Assembly (NCBI GenBank): GCA_002009475.1
Contig: AYTS01000008.1
Location: 1 to 58,760, forward strand
Direction: 5' to 3'
Origin: Candidatus Brocadia carolinensis
GTDB lineage: Bacteria; Planctomycetota; Brocadiia; Brocadiales; Brocadiaceae
DNA length: 58,760 nucleotides
Shown: positions 1 to 10,000 of the stretch, in pieces
How positions within the stretch are numbered: the first letter of the stretch is position 1
Layout: each line of letters starts with the position of its first letter
Made by a program: the position numbers and the translations under genes
The notes under the pieces: generated by a model
Database searches by the model: none
Told to the model about the DNA's origin: nothing
What the model saw: the letters and a program-made list of their open reading frames with translations, nothing else

Positions 1-396
1 TTTTCTTTTGAGTGGTCCGCAATATTGCAACTTTGCACTCTCAGTCTTCTTCGCAAAGGGTTTTGGGCATCCGGTGTCATCGATGGCTAGAAGGCCATCT
101 TTCGTGGGAGCAGTGGTTCTTTGTTTTTGAATGATTTCCAGTCTTGTGCGCTTGATTGCCTGGATATCCCATTTTGAATCTGAGAAGAAGTATTGAAACT
201 TCTGATAATCGGTATGAGTGGCTCTTGCCATTGCGTCAAGGGAGTTTCTTTTGTAGTCTTTGAACAAGGCATAGATGACCAGGGTAAGCAGGGCCATTTG
301 TTTTTTGCTCAAGCAAGAGGCGAAATATTTCAGAAACGTAATTAGCAGGGGGATGTTTGCACCAAAAATACTCAAATCCTTTGCTCTTGTTGTTGG
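1..396 (-). mobile_element. IS701-like (DDE_5) transposase fragment, N-terminal part
   Basis: The minus strand reads through the window edge as the N-terminal part of a DDE transposase. The reading includes SKKQMALLTLVIYALFKDY, a DYQKFQYFFSDSKW block and the first catalytic-Asp motif LLAIDDTGCPKP, which is typical of the IS701/DDE_5 group. The C-terminal part lies beyond base 1. No start codon exists in this frame: a stop lies just upstream of the QPTTRAKDL segment, and a plausible ATG near 419 (minus) is in another frame, so the 5' end carries an indel. A second, shorter copy of the same N-terminus is at 4932-5112. Family placement is from motif recognition only. Confidence 0.7.
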
Positions 397-450
397 TTGA
401 TCAAAAGTTCATTTAACATGACCTCATAGTCTTTTTTTGGAGAGCAAATA

Positions 451-1551
451 ATGGAAAACAACAACGCAATGTGGAACCTTATTAATGTAGTCGGTATTTT
501 TACCGCCGCACTTGTTGCTGGCAAGTTCCATAGAAAGAAGATCTTCGTGTCTCGCTTGATTTACGTGTCGCTCTTAGTACTATCTGTTGCTATTTGCTGT
601 GTCGCTCTGGAAGGTATTTCTTACTTGGTTCTTAAAGTCGGCGATGAGGGCTATTATAACCAGGACTTTAAAAACAGCATTGGACTAAGAGACCCCAGAG
701 AACCACTCCAGCTGCAAGGCAAACAGGTGATCTTGGCTATCGGCGATTCCTTTACTTATGGTTTGGGCGTACGGTATCAAAGCAGTTACCCATCTCAGTT
801 GGAAGCGATGCTTCGAAGTACATACAGCGATGTCGCAGTCGTTAATGCTGGCGTCCCTGGTATTGACACTAAGATGGCTCTAGACCTGCTGAAACGCATC
901 TATAGTAAGTATGAACCTAGTATTGTTGTGCTGGGGTTCACTTCCGGAGATGTGCTTCAGAACCAACTAGCAATTGATGACTCAGGTGATGGTATCACGT
1001 CTAGCGATGCAAACTTTGTGGATACCATACGACAGTCCGAAAAACGTTATCCAAAGTTATTCCTAATGAGAACATATCTGAGGCAGAAAACGGCCACATT
1101 TGCTTTGATGGAATATCTCTACAAGAACTATATGATTAAGTACCTGCCTCCTTCAGCAGCGGCGAAGAACTTGGGGATGGGTACGCAATTTCAGAATACA
1201 GAGCACGTTCTCGATGAGATGTGCAAATTTATTTCCAACAAAAACAAAACTAAATTAGTTATTCTAAACATAGTTCCGCTTGTGAGGTTCGATGCGTATC
1301 CGTATAAGACACTCGATAAGCGATTGGAAGAATACGCACAGTCTCGAAACATCCACAACATTAATCCACTCGAATGTTTCTCCAAACATTCGTCATCAGA
1401 TCTGTGGGTGTCGATTCGTGATGGCCATTACAACGCAGAAGGTAACCGAGTTCTTAGTGAGGCGGTGAGTGCGTACTTGATCAAACATAATCTGCTGGCC
1501 GACGATCACCCAGGTGAAGAAGTGCCTCGGATTGACGAGGGGTTTGAGTGA
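451..1551 (+). CDS. SGNH/GDSL-family hydrolase, membrane-anchored
   Basis: A 366-residue protein with hydrophobic segments at about 11-25 and 35-60, followed by an SGNH hydrolase domain. GDSFTYG at 98-104 holds the nucleophile Ser, NAGVPG at about 132-137 is the Gly block, GFTSGD is a variant of the Asn block, and DGHYNAEGN near 324-332 supplies the Asp and His. The family includes esterases and acyl- or acetyl-transfer enzymes acting on lipids or surface glycans; the substrate cannot be told. The start ATG follows a purine-rich GGAGAGCAAATA stretch. It stands alone between a transposase fragment and a gene-poor stretch, so the surroundings do not hint at a pathway. Confidence 0.8.
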   Translation: MENNNAMWNLINVVGIFTAALVAGKFHRKKIFVSRLIYVSLLVLSVAICCVALEGISYLVLKVGDEGYYNQDFKNSIGLRDPREPLQLQGKQVILAIGDSFTYGLGVRYQSSYPSQLEAMLRSTYSDVAVVNAGVPGIDTKMALDLLKRIYSKYEPSIVVLGFTSGDVLQNQLAIDDSGDGITSSDANFVDTIRQSEKRYPKLFLMRTYLRQKTATFALMEYLYKNYMIKYLPPSAAAKNLGMGTQFQNTEHVLDEMCKFISNKNKTKLVILNIVPLVRFDAYPYKTLDKRLEEYAQSRNIHNINPLECFSKHSSSDLWVSIRDGHYNAEGNRVLSEAVSAYLIKHNLLADDHPGEEVPRIDEGFE

Positions 1552-2124
1552 AAAGATAGAGGCGAGTGTGTTATATGACATTACATAAATAAAGCGACAT
1601 AAATATTATTGATACGGACGTAGATAACCTATAATCTGAGACGGTTTTTTCTGAATGCTCAGAAACGTTGAAGTCTAGACTGAGTGAAGCTCTTCCTGAG
1701 TTGCAAAGTATGGATTGTGTGAACCGTGAAGACGTGTGTGATGCCATATCCTCTCTAATGTGTTGAACTGGGGAGAATATGCGGGGGGGGTTGTAAACAT
1801 CGAGCTGAAAGTGGTAGAGAAATCTGGCACAATACAGTTCGATGGTACCGAATATTTTGAGCATATTTCTCTGTCCCATAGTCATTATTTCTGGCTGAGA
1901 ACCAATTCTTGCCCATGTTCGATAGAGGATTGGGTCTTGGCGGAAGCTCGCTTCGTCTTCGAAGAGTATGAAGCCGCCCCTTCATCGTTAGCTTTTTTTA
2001 ATATTAGGGTATTGGTAGCGAATCCATCGGGGTTGATGTGTTTTGTCAGCTTGGGCCAGTTTTTTTTGGACTCTGAACAGAAAATTTGAGTTCATGAAGG
2101 ATACGTGAAACATGAGCAGGGTGC
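1552..2124. other. Gene-poor stretch, possible decayed gene
   Basis: No recognisable gene. On the plus strand one frame is open from about 1640 to a stop at 1764 (including LSEALPELQSMDCVNREDV), and another is open from 1760 to 2089 (LNWGEYAGGVVNIELKVVEK onward). A single frame change near 1755-1765 would join them into about 145 residues. I recognise no family in either part, and the reading may be chance. The IS4-type element begins directly afterwards. Confidence 0.25.
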
Positions 2125-3459
2125 AGCGTTGTCCGGTTAGGAAATTGCGTAAAACTGGCATCAGAAAAAGATGAGAAAAAAATATTGTTTTGAGGAGATA
2201 TTTTACTTAACAATTCAGCAAAAAGTGGGCGCAAAATTTTTCGTAAAAATCCTTAACCATTGGAGTTACGAAAAATGCCGTGCACCTTTCATCCTCACGA
2301 CAAAAGACAAAACGCACCATCGTTTCACGAATTGTGGCGACCCGTTGAATCTGTTTCTATCGACATTCCTCCGCTTGAGGCACGAGGAAATAAACCCTTG
2401 CAACTGAATTTTGAACATCATTTGAAAGCACTGGTCTTTTATCACCTTGAGGAGCATACTTCCGGGCGACATCTCCTGCAAGTTCTCGAAGAAGACGACT
2501 TCGCTCGTGAAGTGATAGCAGGGATAAAAAAGAGCAGTTTCTTCGAGGCCATAAATTCCCGCGGTCTCGATCAGTTAACCTACGTATTCCAACAACTTCA
2601 GGCGAAAGCAGCCAAAATCCTGCCCAGGGAGCACGCAGAACTGGGAAATCTCGTAGCCATTGATGGTTCACTGATCGATGCGGTTCTTTCCATGCACTGG
2701 GCCGACTATCGTAACGACTGCAAGAAAGCAAAGGTGCATCCTGGCTTTGACATGAACCAATCAATACCATCAAAACTCTTCCTCACACAGGGCAAAGCTG
2801 ATGAACGCCCCTTTGTCAGCCAGATACTCCGGCCTGGTCAAACCGGAGTCATGGACAGATACTACCAGTGTCATAAGGATTTTGATCTCTGGCAGACGGA
2901 AGAAAAGTTCTTCGTCTGTCGTATCAGGGAAAATAGCACGAAAACCTGCATACGGTTTAACGCAGTCAAACCCGGAGGCATCGTTTTTTACGATGCCATA
3001 GTATTGCTCGGTACTCCCGGAGTCAATCAGACGGAAAAGGAACTGCGAGTCATTGGTTATCGCATTGACAACAAGATATACTGGATTGCCACGAACCGAT
3101 ACGACCTCTCTGCCGAAGAACTAACAACCATCTATAAGCTTCGATGGAACATTGAAATATTCTTCGTTTGGTGGAAACGCCATCTCAAAGTCTATCACCT
3201 TATTGCAAGAACCAAGAGCGGACTCATGGCGCAAATACTGGGAGGGCTTATCACCTATCTCCTTCTTGCAATCTATTGTCACGAACATTATCAAGAAAAG
3301 GTCAGCATTAAAAGGGTTCGAGAGTTGCGTATCAAAATACAAAACGAAGCCCGTAATCTCAAAAACAACCAAGGAACTCTTTCTTCGCAACAGGCGGATA
3401 CCAACAATCTTAAAGAACAACAATCGCGTTCATTCGCAATTCCTTAACCTGTCAACACT
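2125..3459 (+). mobile_element. Complete IS4-type insertion sequence
   Basis: Imperfect terminal inverted repeats of about 25 bp bound one transposase gene. The left end at 2125-2149 reads CAGCGTTGTCCGGTTAGGAA onward; the complement of the right end (3435-3459) reads CAGTGTTGACAGGTTAAGGA onward. A near-identical outer end is found alone at 44833, where it reads CAGTGTTGTCCGGTTAGGAA, which supports the boundary. I see no target-site duplication (left flank GCAGGGTG, right flank AAAAAAAT). The element ends 84 bp before the dapA start, so it now forms the dapA upstream region. Confidence 0.8.
2260..3447 (+). CDS. IS4-family transposase
   Basis: A DDE transposase of up to 395 residues; an in-frame ATG at 2275 is an alternative start. 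Catalytic acids can be placed: D135 in LVAIDGSLID, D199 in GVMDRYYQ and E299 in IYKLRWNIEIFF. The IS4 signature Y-x2-R-x3-E-x6-K fits exactly as Y292, R295, E299 and K306. The C-terminal segment YHLIARTKSGLMAQILGGL is also typical of the family. The reading frame is intact and lies inside matched inverted repeats, so the element could still be active. The transposase at the window end is of the same broad family but clearly a different element. Confidence 0.9.
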   Translation: MELRKMPCTFHPHDKRQNAPSFHELWRPVESVSIDIPPLEARGNKPLQLNFEHHLKALVFYHLEEHTSGRHLLQVLEEDDFAREVIAGIKKSSFFEAINSRGLDQLTYVFQQLQAKAAKILPREHAELGNLVAIDGSLIDAVLSMHWADYRNDCKKAKVHPGFDMNQSIPSKLFLTQGKADERPFVSQILRPGQTGVMDRYYQCHKDFDLWQTEEKFFVCRIRENSTKTCIRFNAVKPGGIVFYDAIVLLGTPGVNQTEKELRVIGYRIDNKIYWIATNRYDLSAEELTTIYKLRWNIEIFFVWWKRHLKVYHLIARTKSGLMAQILGGLITYLLLAIYCHEHYQEKVSIKRVRELRIKIQNEARNLKNNQGTLSSQQADTNNLKEQQSRSFAIP

Positions 3460-3543
3460 GAAAAAAATAAATATAAATTGCTTGTTAGCAATAGATTATG
3501 AATTATGCAGAAGTCTTCAAATAAGGAGAAAAAGGAGAATGCC

Positions 3544-4413
3544 ATGTTCAAGGGCTCATATGTAGCATTAGTAACGCCTTTTAAAAACGGGCAAGTTGAC
3601 TATCAAAAGCTGAAAGAGCTTGTCGAATTTCACGTTAAAAATGGGACTCAAGGAATTGTTCCCTGTGGTACAACAGGAGAATCTGCCACACTTTCTTTTG
3701 ATGAACACGAACGGATGATCAGTGAAGTTGTTACTATGGTCGCAGGGCGGCTACAGGTTCTGGCTGGAGCTGGTTCAAACAATACTATGGAAGCCCTGCG
3801 GCTGACCAGACAGGCAAAAAAGGTTGGGGCAGATGGTGTATTGCTCATCACGCCGTACTACAATAAGCCCACCCCTGAGGGACTCTACCGGCATTACAAA
3901 TTAATTGCAGAAGATGTTGATATTCCCATTGTCCTGTACAACGTTCCGTCCAGGACAGGCATATCTATTTTACCTGAGACGGTGGCAAGGCTTTCCGAGA
4001 TCAAAAATATTGTTGGAATTAAAGAGGCCAGCGGAAGCATTGATCAAACGACTCAGATATTGCAACTTTGCAACATTACGGTTCTTTCTGGAGACGACTC
4101 TCTTACCCTACCTATTATGTCAATTGGGGGGAGAGGGGTAATATCCGTTGTGGCTAATGTTGTTCCTGCCGATACCGCTGCGTTAACCCGTTATTGTCTT
4201 GAGGGTAATTTCGATGATGCCAGGAAGTGTCACCACAAACTTTTTCCCCTGTGCAAGAGTATGTTCATTGAGACCAACCCGATCCCTGTAAAAACGGCAA
4301 TGAGGATGTTGGGAAGGATAAACGGGGAGATGCGTTTGCCGCTTTGCGATATGACTAAGGAACACGAGAAGCAGTTAATGGGTGCGTTGAAAAATTACGG
4401 TCTCATGTCGTAA
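3544..4413 (+). CDS. dapA: 4-hydroxy-tetrahydrodipicolinate synthase
   Basis: Condenses pyruvate with aspartate semialdehyde, the first committed step to diaminopimelate and lysine, in the cytoplasm. The 289-residue length fits the family. Visible active-site residues are T43-T44 in CGTTGES, Y132 in LYNVPSRTG and the Schiff-base lysine K160 in IVGIKEASG. The ATG at 3544 is chosen over one at 3505 because AAGGAG lies just before it and the family starts with MFKGSYVALVTPF. The IS4-type element ends 84 bp upstream, so the native promoter may be lost and expression may depend on the IS end or on sequence in the short gap. Confidence 0.95.
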   Translation: MFKGSYVALVTPFKNGQVDYQKLKELVEFHVKNGTQGIVPCGTTGESATLSFDEHERMISEVVTMVAGRLQVLAGAGSNNTMEALRLTRQAKKVGADGVLLITPYYNKPTPEGLYRHYKLIAEDVDIPIVLYNVPSRTGISILPETVARLSEIKNIVGIKEASGSIDQTTQILQLCNITVLSGDDSLTLPIMSIGGRGVISVVANVVPADTAALTRYCLEGNFDDARKCHHKLFPLCKSMFIETNPIPVKTAMRMLGRINGEMRLPLCDMTKEHEKQLMGALKNYGLMS

Positions 4414-4514
4414 GCAGAACGGGATGGGAGGCTGTATGCCTTTTTTGTTGACATCCAGTGGAATAGCGACATATGTTGGTAACGGTACGGATGTATCTAT
4501 AATACATAATACCT

Positions 4515-4672
4515 AACGCTGCAAAGCCGCACCCAATTCTCCGTTGTGAAAGCGGGAGATTGCTTCGGAAAAGATCCTCGCAATGACACAGACTATGCTT
4601 TGGTGACATATTGTGTGTTGTCATTGCGAGCGAAGCGAAGCAATCTTTCTCTCATAAACAATCTGTACCTCA
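4515..4672 (+). repeat. Dispersed repeat, copy A (unit 1)
   Basis: This copy runs from GCTGCAAAGCCGCACCCAAT to CAATCTTTCTCTCATAAAC. It contains the inverted motifs AGATTGCTTCGG and GCGAAGCAATCT flanking TCGCAATGACA and TGTCATTGCGA, so the RNA would fold into a long hairpin. Copy B is at 49628-49805, inverted copy C at 51552-51692 and a shorter relative at 54277-54345. Confidence 0.75.
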
Positions 4673-4931
4673 TGATAAGTGATGAATAGGGTTGTGGAAA
4701 AACTTACAAAAAAAGAAGTTTTTATACGGGAATACTATACAGCATTACTTTGTTAAAAATTTAAGCGGCGCATTTTTTCTTCAGTCGTTTGGATTTAATT
4801 TTTAAACGAGCCATTGACAAGTTTTTCGTTCTTTGATAAGGCATTGGTAGAGACGAATTCGAGCATGACATTAATAGCCTGTTTTCGTTTCAAGGATTTT
4901 CATAAGATTGTCATCCCCGTTTTCGCGAGGA

Positions 4932-5112
4932 CAAGCAAGGCATAGATGACTAGGGTGAACAGGGTCATTTGTTTTTTGCTAAAGTAAGAGGCGCAATTTT
5001 TCAGAAACGTATTTAACAGAGGAATGCTTGCATCACAAATACTTAAATCCTTTGCTCCTGTTGTTGGTTGAGAAGTTAACAAGTGCAATTCATAGCAGGA
5101 GTAAAGGAACAA
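4932..5112 (-). mobile_element. IS701-like transposase N-terminal remnant
   Basis: The minus strand encodes TSQPTTGAKDLS followed by SKKQMTLFTLVIYALL, closely matching the fragment at the window start (TSQPTTRAKDLS, SKKQMALLTLVIYALF). Similarity stops abruptly near 4932. Upstream it is in frame with an ATG at 5112, which may show the native N-terminus. It is a scar of the same IS family and encodes nothing functional. Confidence 0.6.
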
Positions 5113-5347
5113 GTCAAACGCAAAATGAGTTATAAAGCATTGATTTGTAGTAGGTTGTGTAGAACTCTACTTATGATTCAAAAATATTATTTTACTAACG
5201 TTTTTTAACAACGTAATGGTATCCTGTTTCACACATTTCTTCAAATGCCTTCGTTAGTAAAAAGTTACAAACCCGGCAGAAAAGAAAACGTAATCACCGA
5301 ACCTCATAACACAGCATACCACAACCAAATCCCCATCAGGAAAGGGG

Positions 5348-5391
5348 GTCGTAAAAAAACTTGCGAGGAAAGATTTTACACGATATTATCG
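5348..5391 (+). repeat. A-rich repeat unit 2, copy D, upstream of cbiG
   Basis: A stretch of about 45 bp containing GTAAAAAAACTTGC and GATTTTACACGATATTA. It matches units at 4691-4739, 49826-49874 and (inverted) 51693-51739. Here and upstream of cobU the unit lies 25-55 bp before a cobalamin gene in the same orientation. Confidence 0.5.
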
Positions 5392-5417
5392 TCTACGGAG
5401 AATAGAAAAGGAGTAAC

Positions 5418-6230
5418 TTGAACATCGCTGTTATTACCTTAACGGATGACGGACTAAAAACTGCACGAAGAATTGGAACAGGTTTTCACCCATCACCTTC
5501 GATCTATTTGTTTAAAAAAGCAGCAGAAGACAAGAATGCTCTTGGTGAGAATACAGCAGATCCTCATGCCATCCTTTTTTCCGAACCACTTCACCAACTG
5601 GTTAATCGGATCTTCAAACAATATGATGGCCTTGTCTTTATTATGGCCATGGGAATTGTCGTACGGGTGATTGCCCAAAATATCCAGGATAAATATACCG
5701 ATCCGGCGGTGGTGGTTGTTGACGATGTGGGGCGTTTCGTCATCAGTGTGCTTTCAGGTCATGAAGGAGGCGCCAATCTGTTGGCCCATAGGATTGCTGC
5801 CATCATGCATACCGATGCTGTGATTACCACTGGCACGGAGGCAAAGAAGGATATTGTTGTTGGTATCGGTTGCAAAAAAGGGGTTCACGCAGAAGCCGTA
5901 AAACAATCCCTTTTTGATGCTCTGCAAAAGGCGAATCTCTCGCTGGAGCGGGTCAGGCTGCTCTCTACCATCGAGATTAAGTCTGAAGAGCCGGGTCTCT
6001 TGCAGGCAGCGGAGGAATTGGGTATCCCGCTGAGGATTGTGTCCTGTCAGGAAATAGCGGCATGTGCAAAAGAACATAGTAAATCAAATTTTGTTCAGGA
6101 AAAGATAGGAGTGTGGGGGGTATGTGAACCCGCTGCGCTTCTTTCGGGGAGGAAGACCCAATTATTACTAAAAAAACAGAAATATCCGGGGGTGACAGTG
6201 GCCATCGCCCGGGAAAACTTTATGTGGTAG
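5418..6230 (+). CDS. cbiG: Cobalamin biosynthesis protein CbiG
   Basis: CbiG opens the delta-lactone ring of cobalt-precorrin-5A and releases acetaldehyde in the anaerobic (early cobalt) B12 route. The 270-residue protein has the N-terminal CbiG domain with MGIVVRVIA and DVGRFVISVLSGHEGGAN, then the C-terminal domain from about 145 with VGIGCKKG and ending in VTVAIAR. Start is TTG at 5418, with AAAGGAG placed correctly before it. It overlaps or abuts cobJ in another frame. Some bacteria have CbiG-CobJ fusions, and one extra G in the CCCGGG at 6209-6213 would fuse the two here. The enzyme type implies the anaerobic pathway. Confidence 0.9.
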   Translation: MNIAVITLTDDGLKTARRIGTGFHPSPSIYLFKKAAEDKNALGENTADPHAILFSEPLHQLVNRIFKQYDGLVFIMAMGIVVRVIAQNIQDKYTDPAVVVVDDVGRFVISVLSGHEGGANLLAHRIAAIMHTDAVITTGTEAKKDIVVGIGCKKGVHAEAVKQSLFDALQKANLSLERVRLLSTIEIKSEEPGLLQAAEELGIPLRIVSCQEIAACAKEHSKSNFVQEKIGVWGVCEPAALLSGRKTQLLLKKQKYPGVTVAIARENFMW

Positions 6231-6941
6231 GCATCGGTCCGGGGGCGAGAAACGAAATTAGCCAGAGGGCATTAGATGCACTAAAAAAAGTCCGAAACAA
6301 TCGTTGGCTATAAGCTATACGTTGACCTGGTAAAGGACATTGTAGAAAACAAGCAGGTTATTGCCACCGCTATGCGTAAGGAGATTGAGCGCGTGGAACA
6401 GGCGATTCAAGCAGCCCTTTCGGGGAAGATTGTGTCAATCATCAGCAGTGGCGATCCTGGGGTTTATGGTATGGCCGGACTTGTGCTGGAAGTGGTTTCC
6501 CGGGAAAACATACCTTTGCCTATAGAGATTATTCCGGGTATTCCTGCCGCCAATGCCGCTGCCGCTGTATTGGGTGCGCCACTTATGCACGACTATGCCG
6601 TGATTAGCCTGAGTGACTTGCTCACACCGTGGGAGACCATAGAAAGGCGCGTGAAATGTGCCGCTGAAGCAGATTTTGTCATCGTGCTCTATAATCCCAA
6701 GAGTTCTCAAAGAACGTGGCAGATTGAAGAAACGGTTAGCATTGTTCTCCAATATAAAAGCCCCTCTACCCCTGTGGGTATTGTGAAGGACGTATCCCGT
6801 GAGGATGAGGAGATTGTCCTTACCACACTGGGCAAAGTAACATCCTGTTCTATTGACATGACAACCATTGTCATTATTGGCAATTCAACTTCCTTTCAAT
6901 ATAAGGATTATATGATTACAAGACGAGGGTATCAATGGTAA
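6212..6941 (+). CDS. cobJ: Precorrin-3B C17-methyltransferase (frameshifted)
   Basis: CobJ/CbiH uses S-adenosylmethionine to methylate C17 and contract the corrin ring. The N-terminal GKLYVVGIGPG motif begins at 6212 in a frame different from both cbiG and the rest of cobJ. After the A7 run at 6283-6289 the frame changes and continues SETIVGYKLYVDLV, then ISSGDPGVYGMAGL and YNPKSSQRTWQ, as the tetrapyrrole methylase family should. One base appears missing in the A7 run. No ATG, GTG or TTG is well placed before GKLYVVG, which together with the cbiG overlap suggests a fused cbiG-cobJ gene with two indels, real or sequencing-derived. Confidence 0.85.
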
Positions 6942-7034
6942 CCGATGGGCTTTTGATTTGTTCTTTATCTCAGCAATTATTTACTACATGGTTAAGTTAA
7001 GGATCAGTAATGATAGCAAAACTGATTCGAAATA

Positions 7035-10000
7035 TTATACCTGTATTCCTGTTTCCGCAACACCCGGGTCTTGTTTTAGCGCCTTTTTAAACTTGTGTTC
7101 CTTATGCCAGGCATTCAGACAGGGGATAATGAATACACTGACCAGCGCCATGGCCATACCTCCGATAGAGGGGATCGCCATGGGTTTTGCCACCTCGGCA
7201 CCGGCGCCTGTTGACCACAGGATGGGCACCAGTCCAATGAATGTGGTGGCGGCGGTCATCATGCAGGGTCGTATCCTTCGCGTGCCTGCCATCAGGATTG
7301 TATCGCGGATATCCTGGACACTTTTCATCTTTCTTTCACCGAATAAATCATTGATATAGGTGGTAATAAGAACTGAGTCGTCATCCACAATGCCAAAGAT
7401 GGAGATAAAACCTACCCAGACAGCGACGCTGAAGTTGTAACCAAACAGGTATTGGAGCCAGACACCACCTGCGATAGCTGTTGGGATTCCGGCAAACAGG
7501 ATAAACATGGTTTGCGGGAATGATTTGAATGCCATAAAGATCAAGATAAAACCTACAAACATCGATAAGGGCACAAGGATTTGCAATCGATTTCTGGCCC
7601 GGATCTGATTCTCAAACTGACCACTCCACTGGATAAAGTATCCCTGAGGTAACATGACTTTCTGTTTTACAACCTTGGAGGCCTCTTCTACAAAACTCAT
7701 TGGATCCCTGCCACGCACGTTCATAAGCACATAAGCCCTCAGAAGGGCATTTTCACTGCTGATCATGGCTGGCCCCATTACATATCTGACATCAGCTACC
7801 TGAGTAAGAGGGATAAGTGCACCTGTGGAACTGGAGACGTAAATCCTTTTTAGCGCATCAAAGTTGTCTCTGAGTTCCCGACTATATCTGACCCGTACGG
7901 GGTATCGTTCACGACCCTCAATCGTCGTCATAATATTTTCTCCACCAATCGCAGTCTCAATAACATCCTGCACATCCTTGATATTGACACCGTAACGGGC
8001 AATTTCCTCCCGTTTAATCTTGAATTCCAGGTAAGGTTTGCCGGTAACCCGCTCTGCATAAAGATCTGCAACCCCAGGTACGTCATGCAGCGCCTTTTCG
8101 ACATCAAGGGCCAATTGCTGAATAACGTTCAGGTCTGGTCCAAAGACCTTTGCTCCCACTGATGTACGGATACCTGTTGCCAGCATGTCAATCCGGTTTA
8201 CGATGGGTTGTGTCCATATATTGGCAACGCCCGGTATTCTCATTGCTTCATCCATTTCCTGAATAAGCTCCTGTTTCGTAATTGTCCGTTCATCGGGCAA
8301 AAGGAAGTGAAAGACGGGATGGAGGAAGGAGGGTACATAGGTTAAAAAGGAGTATTCGATCTTCTTCTTGCGCCATTCTTCCTCTGGTTTTAAGGCAACA
8401 ACGGTCTCAAACATCTCGACAGGCGCAGGATCCGTGGGCGTTTCAGCCCTTCCCAGCTTTCCCACGACCATGTCGACTTCCGGAAAGGATTTTATAATCA
8501 TGTCCTGTTTCTGCATAACCTTAAGGGCGTCCGTCAATGCCACGCTGGGTAGCATCACCGGCATAAAGAGAATAGAGCCTTCATCAAGGGGAGGCATAAA
8601 TTCTCTCCCCAATTTTTTTGCTGCAAAGACGGATGAGACAACGATCGCAAGGGGAATAGCAAGGAATGTCTTCTTGTGATCTAATGCCCACTTGAGGACG
8701 GGTTGATAGCCTTTCAGGAGCATCCTGGATGAATAATTCTCTTCCATAGGTCTCAGTTTGCCTTTAATCAGAAAGACACACAGAAGGGGCACCAGGGTAA
8801 TAGCCATGATGACCGACGACCCGATGGCAATGGTCTTTGTCCAGGCAAGCGGCGTAAAGAGCTTTCCTTCCTGTCCGGTAAGTCCAAATACGGGGAAAAA
8901 CATGCAAATGGTAGTTAAGGCAGCAAAGAATATGGAGCTACCGACCTCTTTTGAGGCATCAAGGATGATCTGTGGTCTGCTTTTCTTGCCCTTTTGTTCT
9001 ATGAGGTTTCGATAGATATTTTCTGTCATGATGATGGCCATATCGCTCACCTCACCGATAGCTATGGCAATACCGGTGAGGGACATGATGTTGGAATCGA
9101 TACCCATCAAATACATACACAGGAAGGAGACAAGGATAGATAGAGGGAATCCCAAACAGCAAATAATGATACTCCGGACATGTAACAAGAAGATGGCTAC
9201 AACAATAGAAGTAATGATGATTTCTTCTATCAGCGCCTCTCTCAGGGTGTTGATAACCCGGTAGATGAGACCCTCTCTATCATAAAAGGGGACTATCTTT
9301 ACGCCCGGCGGTAAACCAAGTTCAATCTCCTTTATCTTCTGTTTTATCCTTTTAATTACCTTCAAGGGATTTTGCCCCTGGCGCATGATAACAATGCCAC
9401 CGGTAACCTCCGCACCTTCCTTGTCCAGCGCACCGCGCCTGAAATCACCCCCGATCTGGACTGTTCCAATGTTTTTAACAAATACAGGCACACCATTAAA
9501 ACTGCCAACGGTAATGTTTTCAATGTCCGTGACATTCTTAATAAATCCGAGACCGCGAATGATAAACTCCATGCTGCTACTTTCCACTACCTTGGCGCCC
9601 ACGTCGATATTACTTTTCCGAACGGCTTCGTATACCATTCCAACGGTCATGTTATAAGCCAAAAGTTTATTAGGATCTACATCAACCTGATATTGTTTTA
9701 CAAAGCCACCCACACCAGCTACCTCAGAAACGCCTTCAACGGCATTTAATTGGTAGCGGACAAACCAGTCCTGGATGGAACGCAGTTGGCCAAGGTCGTA
9801 TCCCTCGCCTTCCACGGTATACCAGAAGATCTGACCAAGTCCTGTTGCATCGGGACCGAGTCTTGGCGTGACATCTTTTGGAAGTAATTGTTGGACGAAG
9901 TTCAATCTCTCCAGCACCCGGGAACGCGCCCAATAGAATTCAACATTGTCCTTAAAGATAATAAAAATCATGGAAAAACCAAAACCTGACTGTGACCGGA

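Larger units (their letters stand above)
4414..5417. other. Intergenic region with repeats and transposase scar
   Basis: About 1 kb without an intact gene. It contains a repeat of about 150 bp (4515-4672), two copies of an A-rich unit of about 48 bp (4691-4739 and 5348-5391) and an IS701-type N-terminal fragment (4932-5112, minus). At 4740-4890 the minus strand holds a short run (MARLKIKSKRLKKK) that could be a transposase C-terminus, but I cannot assign it. I looked for a cobalamin riboswitch before cbiG and saw no B12-box-like sequence. Confidence 0.6.

Noticed and set aside
1571..1985. Minus-strand ORFs of 104 and 76 codons
   Set aside because: No start signals, no recognised domain, and they overlap each other and the possible plus-strand decayed gene.
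5200..5417. Cobalamin riboswitch upstream of cbiG
   Set aside because: I found no B12-box-like sequence or plausible switch fold in the upstream region.
8282..9749. Several plus-strand ORFs of 70-125 codons opposite cusA
   Set aside because: They lie antisense within an intact RND gene, have no start signals and show composition expected of a shadow frame.
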